Positions 55,609 through 64,000 of a DNA stretch of 64,000 nt are shown here, piece after piece. The first letter of the stretch is position 1, and the number at the start of each line of letters is the position of its first letter. A program made the translations under genes and the position numbers. A model generated the notes under the pieces. It worked only from the letters and a program-made list of their open reading frames with translations. It ran no database searches and was not told the origin of the DNA. This DNA is from Candidatus Absconditabacterales bacterium. GTDB taxonomy: Bacteria; Patescibacteriota; Gracilibacteria; Absconditabacterales; Absconditicoccaceae. Location: assembly GCA_025057375.1 (NCBI GenBank), contig JANWWO010000002.1, positions 62,001 through 126,000 of the forward strand, read 5' to 3'.

Positions 55609-57114
55609 CTACCTCATCATCTCCGTCGTACCACCTTTGGTATAGACGAGAACGTGGAGAGGATTGGTATAGGGTCCATGAATAAGCAAGAGATCACCAA
55701 TCTGGACACCCGCACGGTCGCACGCGTTTAGTCGCCCTTCTTTTTCTGCTACTGTCCAAAACCACTGTACTCCTTGGTCACGATCTCGCATCGTCATCGC
55801 AACGACTCTTGCTAGGTCGTCATCAGCACAGTGCCAGAGTGTCTTTCCTTCAGGGAGTGCATAGCCAAGCTGACGCAGTTCAGTCACAGCATCTCAGGTT
55901 GCGCGTTGGATATCAAGTGATGGACGACGCGAACGGGAAGAATTGTTATGATTTACTGTTTTTTGAGTGTTGGGAGATATGTCCTCAGGAAGACGAGGCT
56001 GTTGGAGGAGGGTCTGCCATCTGTCGAGGAGGGGAGTTATCCCGTCATTGGTCCCACACGAGAAAGAGTATACAGACTGGAGTCGGGTGGATTGTGGAAT
56101 AGGAGTAGGGATGAAGAGTGCGAGTTTTTTTTGCAAACGTTTGATGAGGAGCATACGGATCTCTGCGATAATCTCCTGATCGACAACGAGATCTGTTTTA
56201 CTTACCCCAAAACACAGGATTTTGGGTCCAATATGAGGATTTCCATGATTCCATACAAGCTGTCCGTCACGTTCGGTCAGTGTGGATTTTTGTTTTGGTG
56301 GAAAGCGATCTGTCAGATATGTTATTATTTCATCCCAGATCGTTATCAATTCCTCTACGCCGTACTCATATCTTGATGCATCAGTAATCAGCATCATTAT
56401 GGACGTTTTGCATACATGTCTGAGAAAAGCATTTCCGAGTCATTTTCCTTGACTTGCCCCCTGGATCAATCAGGGAATATCTACAACCGTAAACGAACTT
56501 CCACCATGACGAACCACACCAAGGTTGGGTACCAAGGTCGTAAAAGGATAATCTGCTACTTTTGCTTTGGCGTTTGAAATTGTATTGATGAGTGTGGTCT
56601 TCCCGACACTCGGTGCACCGATAAGTCACACATCAGCGAGCAGCTGGACTTCAAGAATAAGATGTTTGGTTCTGGATGGTTCGCCATTGAGAGCAAAATG
56701 AGGATATTGCATCACTGCATTGGCAAAATGCATATTCCCTTGTCCTCCATGTCCTCCTTGACATGCAAGCCATTGATCTTGATGGTGGATGAGCTCTGCA
56801 TAGATCTCCATTGTGTGCGCATCACGGATAATTGTTCCACAAGGGACACTGAGAATTAAATCGCTCCCATTGGCTCCATATTGATCTTTGCCTCTTCCAT
56901 GTTCGCCGTCTTGGGCTGTATAGTGATTTTTGAGTGTAAAGTTTTGGAGTGTGGAGATATTATGATTTGCTTCAAAAATCACTGATCCACCATTCCCTCC
57001 ATTGCCACCGTTGGGTCATCCATAAGGGATTCCTTTTTCTCTTCTTGCACTGACACAGCCATTTCCTCCTTTTCCTGAGGTGACACTGATGCTTACTTCA
57101 TCAAAAAAATGCAT
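55609..57114 (-). CDS. obgE: GTPase ObgE/CgtA
   Basis: A 501-residue protein. The Gly-rich Obg domain is [25 protein letters not shown] ... [17 protein letters not shown]. The GTPase domain has [13 protein letters not shown] (P-loop, with the usual Ser/Thr) and [18 protein letters not shown] (G3). The C-terminal OCT domain follows a linker ([25 protein letters not shown]). It is longer than many ObgE proteins because of this tail. Obg proteins act in late 50S assembly and stress control. Many Gly codons in the Obg domain are TGA. Confidence 0.95.
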
Positions 57115-57224
57115 AATCGTTGCTAACAAACTAAAATAAAAAAAAAGATATCTGACTACGTGTATAGTTTTTTTTTGTTATTGCAATCAATTTTTTGTTT
57201 ATAACACATTTTTATTATTTTCTC

Positions 57225-57252
57225 TTGCAATCCAAAAAATAATTCCTATACA
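57225..57252 (+). promoter_or_regulatory. rplJ promoter, TTGCAA-N16-TATACA
   Basis: TCTC-TTGCAA (57225-57230) and TATACA (57247-57252) are 16 nt apart on the plus strand, about 315 nt upstream of rplJ. Confidence 0.72.
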
Positions 57253-57567
57253 ATCCATGTCTTTTGTTTAAGACAGTAGGGTGTCGAGCAATTTGCATGA
57301 CGTAACAATTTGTTTGTTGGTGTATCATTGGTATATGTCGCATTAACTTGTAATTGGGTAATGTTATCAGTGGTCCATGGTAGTATCATCAACCAATTCC
57401 CTACCGAAACGCACGCAAATGTTTGTGTATGATATAACAAAAAAATACTAGACGAGATTGGTTAATGTCAAATTCCTAATCTTGGATACTGAATATTTTA
57501 TTGTGTATCATGTGTCGTTTCTTGCTAACAAACAAGAGCACTTTTTTTATTTTTTTGTCATGATGCT
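57253..57567 (+). promoter_or_regulatory. Long untranslated leader of rplJ-rplL
   Basis: No credible coding frame lies between the promoter and rplJ. In many bacteria this leader holds the L10-L12 autoregulatory site. I can see an inverted repeat GTCTTTTG-TTTAAGAC near its start, but I could not identify the conserved L10-binding bulge. The last 30 nt are the T-rich CACTTTTTTTATTTTTTTGTC. No tRNA or other RNA gene was found in it. Confidence 0.45.
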
Positions 57568-58089
57568 ATGGTTCTCACAAGAAAACAGAAAGAAGATGTG
57601 ATAGCACAGTATCAAGACTCGTTGTCTCAGGCGTCAAGTGTTTGTCTCTTTGTCGAAAAGTGATGTACGGGAGAAGACATTGTCTTATTGAGAAAAAAAA
57701 TTCGTGCTGCGTGAATTCTGATGAAGGTTGTTAGAAAAAGAATTTTTTTGATGGCCGCGTCGCAAGTAGGATTTTCTCAAACAACGTGACTTGAAACTGT
57801 ATTAGGTAATATCTATGTTTTGTATGGTACACCAGATAATGAATATTCGTATCTCAAACACATTATTGATTTTACTAAAGAATTGAAAAAATCTGGAAGT
57901 GAAGCGCATGTGTCATTTTTGGGTTGATGGTTCAATAAGCAGCGACAAGATGCTGCATATGTCACGGAGTTGGCAACAATCCCATCAAGAGAGGTCTTGC
58001 TTGGCAAATTTCTTTTTATGGTTCAATATCCACTCAAATGACTTGCGATGGTTTTGGATCAGTATGCAAAACAAAAAGAACAAGCTTAA
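57568..58089 (+). CDS. rplJ: 50S ribosomal protein L10
   Basis: A 173-residue protein: MVLTRKQKEDVIAQYQDSL ... VCLFVEKG, LLRKKIRAAGILMKVVRKRIF, ATIPSREVLLGKFLFMVQYPLKGLAMVLDQYAK. The last helix carries the binding sites for L7/L12 dimers. It forms the base of the ribosomal stalk. Six TGA codons are read as Gly. It is the first gene of the rplJL pair. Confidence 0.93.
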
Positions 58090-58148
58090 TATTCCTGTCT
58101 GGGTGGTATATGTACTATAAGCTCTCATGTTTTCATTTCCTTTCATTA

Positions 58149-58192
58149 TTCTTTTTTATTTTTTTCTTCTTATTTTTATTTTTTTCTTCTTA
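58149..58192 (+). repeat. Duplicated T-rich leader element before rplL
   Basis: TTTTTATTTTTTTCTTCTTA occurs twice head to tail, ending 6-8 nt before the rplL ATG. It is the same element that precedes most starts in the window in single copy. Confidence 0.85.
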
Positions 58193-58197
58193 TTCTC

Positions 58198-58581
58198 ATG
58201 GATTTGTCTACTAATGCTCAAAAAGTATTTGATCTTATTAAGGAACTTTCTGCAATCGAACTTGTAGCTCTCGTAAAAAAAATGGAAGAAGAGTTTGGTG
58301 TTTCCGCTGCTGCTGTCGCTGTAGCATGAGTTGCTCCTTCTGGAGATGATGTTGGTGCTACTGTTGCTGATGATTCTGTTACTGTTGAATTGACTGATGC
58401 TGGTCAGCAAAAAATTGCTGTTATCAAAGTTGTTAAGGAATTGCTTAATCTTGGTCTTAAAGAAGCAAAAGAAAAAGTTGAAACTGCTCCTTGCATTATC
58501 AAAGAAAAAATCAAACAAGAAGAAGCTGATGCAATCAAAGCAAAATTGGAAGAAGCAGGAGCTACTGTGTCTTTCAAATAA
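58198..58581 (+). CDS. rplL: 50S ribosomal protein L7/L12
   Basis: A 127-residue protein. The N-terminal dimer domain is [28 protein letters not shown], followed by an Ala-rich hinge ([14 protein letters not shown]). The C-terminal domain [33 protein letters not shown] and [26 protein letters not shown] contacts elongation factors. The leader contains two consecutive copies of the T-rich TTTTTATTTTTTTCTTCTTA motif. Confidence 0.95.
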
Positions 58582-58596
58582 TAGTGATGCGTTTTT

Positions 58597-58628
58597 CAGG
58601 ATAAGCGATATGTGTATCCTGCTTTTTT
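58597..58628 (+). terminator. Terminator after rplL
   Basis: CAGGATA and TATCCTG flank an 11-nt loop, followed by CTTTTTT. Confidence 0.8.
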
Positions 58629-58716
58629 ATTTCTTATTATTGTCTGACCAAAAAAAAACAACACATGTTTGTCAGATAGGCATATCATTGCGTTTTATTC
58701 TCATTTATTTTTTGTT

Positions 58717-59379
58717 ATGACGCTCGACACTCAATCATTGATCAAGCATCATGTTTGTGTTTGATCATTATCAAATGTCCTGAAACCAGCAACAAGAAAA
58801 TACTGGTCTGATGTATCCGGTTCGTTTATTACTTTTGATCCAGAACTTGTGGTACAACAAATCAGTGCTGCACGCCAAAAAATCAAAAAATATCTCGATG
58901 AAAAAAAGAATATTTTGATCATCTCCCAAAAAGATATGATCAGAGAAGAAGTCGTTTCGTTATGTGAGTCTCGTGGTCTTCACTACATGGTTCATAAAAC
59001 ACCTGGTGGTTTTTTGACAAATTTCAATACCTTGATCAAAAAAATTCAAGTCATGAACGAAAAAAAAATGTTTCTTCAGTCGGAGAATTTTGCTTCTATT
59101 ACCAAAAAAGAACAAGAACAGGCAAGGAGAGTGTTTAGTAAAGTTGAAAGAGTTTATGCATGAGTTGCAAAATTGGAAAGTAAGCCAGATTTGGTAATTG
59201 TGATTGATGGAGCACAAATGCACTCAGTAGTAAAGGAATTAGCACTGACTGGTATTGATAATATCGTGATGGCAAGTTCTGATTTCTCACAACGACGACC
59301 TGCCAATAACTTGATTACCATGAACGTCTCTTCTTACGATGCATTGACATATGTTTTGCGTGTGCTTTTTGCATCATAG
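58717..59379 (+). CDS. rpsB: 30S ribosomal protein S2
   Basis: A 220-residue protein. LIKHHVCVGSLSNVLKPATRKYW is the start, with the N-terminal H-x-G. KKYLDEKKNILIISQKD, GGFLTNFNTLIKKIQVM and PDLVIVIDGAQMHSVVKELALTGI follow the S2 pattern, the last corresponding to the PDLLVVVDPxxExxAxxEA segment. It is somewhat divergent; the inserted coiled-coil domain is short. It precedes tsf with a membrane-protein gene between them. Stop is TAG. Confidence 0.88.
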
Positions 59380-59443
59380 TGGAATAGTAGAGATGTCGTG
59401 GTCTACGGATTGTCATGATAGAGATTACGACCCATAGACAATT

Positions 59444-59998
59444 ATGGTGCATAAATGTATATTTTTTATATACACTATTTGTGTAATCTCATGTCATTCT
59501 ATTCCTCTTTTCATTTTGTATGATTGGCATATGGTATTGTTTTATGAAAAATCAACATATGATGATGCAAGTAATATAAAAAATATTGTGTCTTGTGACG
59601 ATTATATTCCTGCTGATACGGAAAAAAAACAAGCAATTCTTGGATATTTGTTTATCTGACTTTTATTGGCAGTTCGTCTTCATGATACGGGAAAGAAAAC
59701 ACCTTTTTTGGCATTCCATTTACCGTATGCATTGTGATGGTGGACAATATTTTTTCTTGTTTTTGTCTTTTGTGCTCCTCTCCTTTTTCTGCCTTTTTTG
59801 TGGATTTTCCCCTCACTATTGTATTGTGTGCATCTTTTTTTGTATGGCCGATGAGTTTTTAATGCCTATCAATGACGTGGTGTATGATCAAATCCTATAA
59901 CTGATTTTATTCATTGATTGGGAAGGTGGATTTTTTCATTGTTTGGTGTTGATTTTTCTCTTGATGTGAGTGACGATGCTCTGGTTGAGAGAGAATAA
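59444..59998 (+). CDS. Multi-spanning membrane protein (DUF4870-like)
   Basis: A 184-residue frame. Four hydrophobic segments occur: ILGYLFIGLLLAVRLH, PYALGWWTIFFLVFVFCAPLLF, PFLWIFPSLLYCVHLFLYG and LGRWIFSLFGV. The pattern of short helices with R-x-H-D after the first and FNAYQGR-type basic loop fits DUF4870/Tic20-like proteins, but this is a weak assignment. The true start may be the internal ATG (MVLFYEKSTYDD) because the first 28 codons contain a T-rich stretch resembling the usual leader. It sits between rpsB and tsf. Confidence 0.65.
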
Positions 59999-60116
59999 GT
60001 GACAAGCAATTACCATGTATGATTTCATAATATGAGTGATGTAGATATTGTTATTCTGTTTTTTGGGTAGTCACATTTCCTTTACAATTCTTATCTTTTA
60101 TTTTTATCTGATTCCT

Positions 60117-60911
60117 ATGAGTATTTCTATTGATATCATTAAACAATTGAGAGAAATAACAATGGCTCCTTTGTGAGATTGCAAAAAAGTTCTCGAAGAA
60201 ACACATGGAGATATTGAACAAGCAAAAGAACTCTTAAGGCAAAGATGAATTGCCAAAGCATCAAAAAAAGGAGATAGAGAAACACACAATGGTATTGTTC
60301 TCTTCTCTCAGCACAATGGCTCAATCGTCGGTATTAAAGTATTGTGTGAAACTGATTTTGTTGCAAAAAATGAAACATTTATTGCTTTGGTTCGTTCATT
60401 GCTTGAGATGATCAAGCAATCTTCGATTGAAGGCGTTTATACTGACAACACAATCGATCTTTTTGCTTACCTTCAAACCAAACTTGATGAAAATGTAGCA
60501 ACTATTGGAGAAAGGCTTGTCTTGTGACTTGTGTATAAAAAAACTGGTCAGTGATATGCGTATAATCATATGGGGAATTTGCTTTCATCAGTCGTTTTTT
60601 ATGAAGGATGAAATGAAGAATTGGCAAAAGCAGTTGCATTGCAAGTTGCAGCAATGAATCCAAGTTATCGTGATTTCGCTTCTATCCCCTCACATCTTGT
60701 AGAGCAAAGAAAACAACAATTTCTTGAGGAACTTGTAAACGATCCCAAGCCTCTTGATATCAAAGAAAAGATCATTCAAGGAAAATTGCGTAAATTCTTC
60801 CAAGACGATGTTCTTCTTGATCAACTTTCCATCAAAGACCAAACAAAAACAGTTGCTGAACTTATCTGATGAATGAAAGTTATTTCATACGAAAGGTTTT
60901 CGATTGGATAA
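60117..60911 (+). CDS. tsf: Elongation factor Ts
   Basis: A 264-residue protein. The N-terminal UBA-type domain is IKQLREITMAPLGDCKKVLEETHGDIEQAKELLRQRGI. The core includes SIVGIKVLCETDFVAKNETFIAL, the conserved E-T-D-F-V-A-(K/R)-N motif. AVALQVAAMNPSYRDFASIP matches the second subdomain. It exchanges GDP on EF-Tu. TGA encodes the conserved Gly before the DCKKVL helix (PLGDC). The C-terminus ends GGMKVISYERFSIG, TAA. Confidence 0.94.
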
Positions 60912-60952
60912 TCACCATTTTTCGTTTTTCTTTTTATTTTCCTTTGTACTCA

Positions 60953-61336
60953 ATGCCTACTGTTCATAATCGTTTTTATGAATGTGTTTTTGTTTTTGAT
61001 CCCAGATCAACGACAGAAGCAAGACTTGCTATTTTGAATCGTATCGAAACAGTTATTGGAGCTGATAATATTCGTCAAAAAGATGATATAGGGCTTCTTA
61101 CTACATATTATCCTTTGAAAAAGAAATCAAAAGATTTGCAAGCATATTTCGTGTCTTACTATATTAATGTCCCCCCTTCAAAAATTGCTTCAATTAAACA
61201 AGAGATTCAATTCGATACCGAACTGCTTAGAAAATCATTTTTCCAAATGGCGGCCACTGACAAATTTTATACGTATGCGGAAACAAAAAAATATCTTGAT
61301 TCGTATTTTGCGAACGAAAAAATTACTCATATTTAG
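60953..61336 (+). CDS. rpsF: 30S ribosomal protein S6
   Basis: A 127-residue protein: NRFYECVFVFDPRSTTEARLAILNRIETVIGADN, AYFVSYYINVPPSKIASIKQEIQFDTELLRKSFFQM. This is the two-strand-helix repeat of S6, whose C-terminus contacts S18. The start is at MPTVHNRF, after a TTTTTCTTTTTATTTTCC leader; the frame is open upstream but not protein-like. It pairs with rpsR directly behind. No TGA is needed in this gene. Confidence 0.92.
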   Translation: MPTVHNRFYECVFVFDPRSTTEARLAILNRIETVIGADNIRQKDDIGLLTTYYPLKKKSKDLQAYFVSYYINVPPSKIASIKQEIQFDTELLRKSFFQMAATDKFYTYAETKKYLDSYFANEKITHI

Positions 61337-61361
61337 TTTTTTTTATTTTTCTTTGTTGATT

Positions 61362-61571
61362 ATGATCAAAAAAAAATCTGATCTTTTACTTGATGATCAG
61401 CTCTATTCCTATTTATCATGGAAGGCTGGTATATTGCTCAAAAAATTTGTTTCAAGGTTCGATTTTATTAAACCAAGAAAATACGCAAAACATTCTGTCA
61501 AAATTCAAAAATCTCTCAGACGTCATATTATTAGAGCAAGAGAATTGTGACTTCTTCCTTTTGCAAGATAG
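61362..61571 (+). CDS. rpsR: 30S ribosomal protein S18
   Basis: A 69-residue protein. LSWKAGILLKKFVSRFDFIKPRKYAKHSVKIQKSLRRHIIRARELGLLPF covers the S18 core; the Gly in RELGLLPF is TGA, so the standard code would end the protein early. It follows rpsF by 25 nt with a T-rich leader between. It lies next to S6 in the 30S platform. Stop TAG overlaps the start of a hairpin. Confidence 0.93.
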
Positions 61572-61578
61572 ATAAAGA

Positions 61579-61640
61579 GGATAGATGAAAAGGAGTAATG
61601 TTGACGTTTCTTTCATCTTTATCCCATTGTTTCTTTTTAT
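61579..61640 (+). terminator. Hairpin after rpsR, probable terminator
   Basis: GGATAGATGAAA (61579-61590) pairs with TTTCATC-TT-TATCC (61610-61623), with one bulge, and is followed by a T-rich stretch that is also the rpmH leader. Confidence 0.55.
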
Positions 61641-61656
61641 TTTTCTCTATTTTATC

Positions 61657-61839
61657 ATGGCATCAAAATTGCGTAGAGTAAGACAATATCAACGAGTCAC
61701 ATGAAAAAGACTCAGAAAACATTGATTTTTTGAAAGAATGCAGACAGTAACATGAAGACGTGTATTGTCTCGTAGGAGATTAAAGTGAAGACATGTTCTT
61801 ACACCACAAAGGCCACAGAAAAAAAGTATTAGACCATAA
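61657..61839 (+). CDS. rpmH: 50S ribosomal protein L34
   Basis: A 60-residue protein: [32 protein letters not shown] is the L34 signature, with the G of HGF, the G of TGRR and the G of KGR all TGA. Under the standard code no frame longer than 16 codons exists here. It normally lies near dnaA and rnpA; here it sits between rpsR and rpoB, an unusual place. The C-terminal 20 residues are a basic extension. Confidence 0.93.
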
Positions 61840-61877
61840 TTGTTTGTCCTTACTTTTACTTCATAGTTATCATCCCT

Positions 61878-64000
<2,123 letters not shown>

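Noticed and set aside
57253-57567. Small RNA or tRNA gene in the rplJ leader
   Set aside because: No T-loop, RNase P or tmRNA motifs are visible; it is better explained as an untranslated leader.

Overview
All protein genes here can be read only if TGA is a sense codon for glycine and TAA/TAG are the only stops. Read that way, rpoB, rplL, rplJ, rpsA, rpsB, rpmH, dnaK, ftsZ, ftsA, tsf, obgE and tgt come out whole, with TGA at invariant glycines such as the first Gly of the FtsZ GTP-binding box. This code, with low GC, no Shine-Dalgarno sites and short or divergent ribosomal proteins, points to the candidate phyla Absconditabacteria (SR1) or Gracilibacteria (BD1-5). I cannot separate the two from this window.

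Layout. 1-20.2 kb: rRNA pseudouridine synthase, large lineage-specific proteins (one of 1731 residues), a secreted CAP-domain protein, tgt, a GNAT acetyltransferase, a DUF1704-type metallopeptidase, a coupled pair of ATP-grasp ligases, a nitroreductase and a Band-7 protein. 20.3-22.4 kb: a block of broken secreted-protein genes. 22.4-31.8 kb: cell-surface genes (two overlapping beta-helix proteins, an ECF sigma factor with a membrane partner, a Ser/Gly-rich anchored protein, an FN3 protein). 32-35.7 kb: broken small genes, an SpoU methyltransferase, a MurI-like protein and a sugar-phosphate transferase. 35.9-48.5 kb: rpsA, rpsO, tRNA-Arg, a TMEM43 homologue, a tandem duplication, the ftsA-ftsZ cluster and dnaK. 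48.6-55.6 kb: a second decayed region with Nudix, PHP and S-layer-like genes. 55.6-64 kb: obgE, then rplJ, rplL, rpsB, tsf, rpsF, rpsR, rpmH and rpoB (runs off the end).

Two regulatory regularities recur. Promoters are TTGCAA-like, a 16-17 nt spacer, then TATACT-like, often with TCTC before the -35. Almost every start codon is preceded not by a purine-rich site but by a T-rich tract resembling TTTTTATTTTTT; this tract is duplicated in front of rplL.

The two decayed blocks are the most dynamic part of the window: frameshifts and TAA/TAG codons interrupt coherent protein frames there, whereas housekeeping frames stay open for kilobases.
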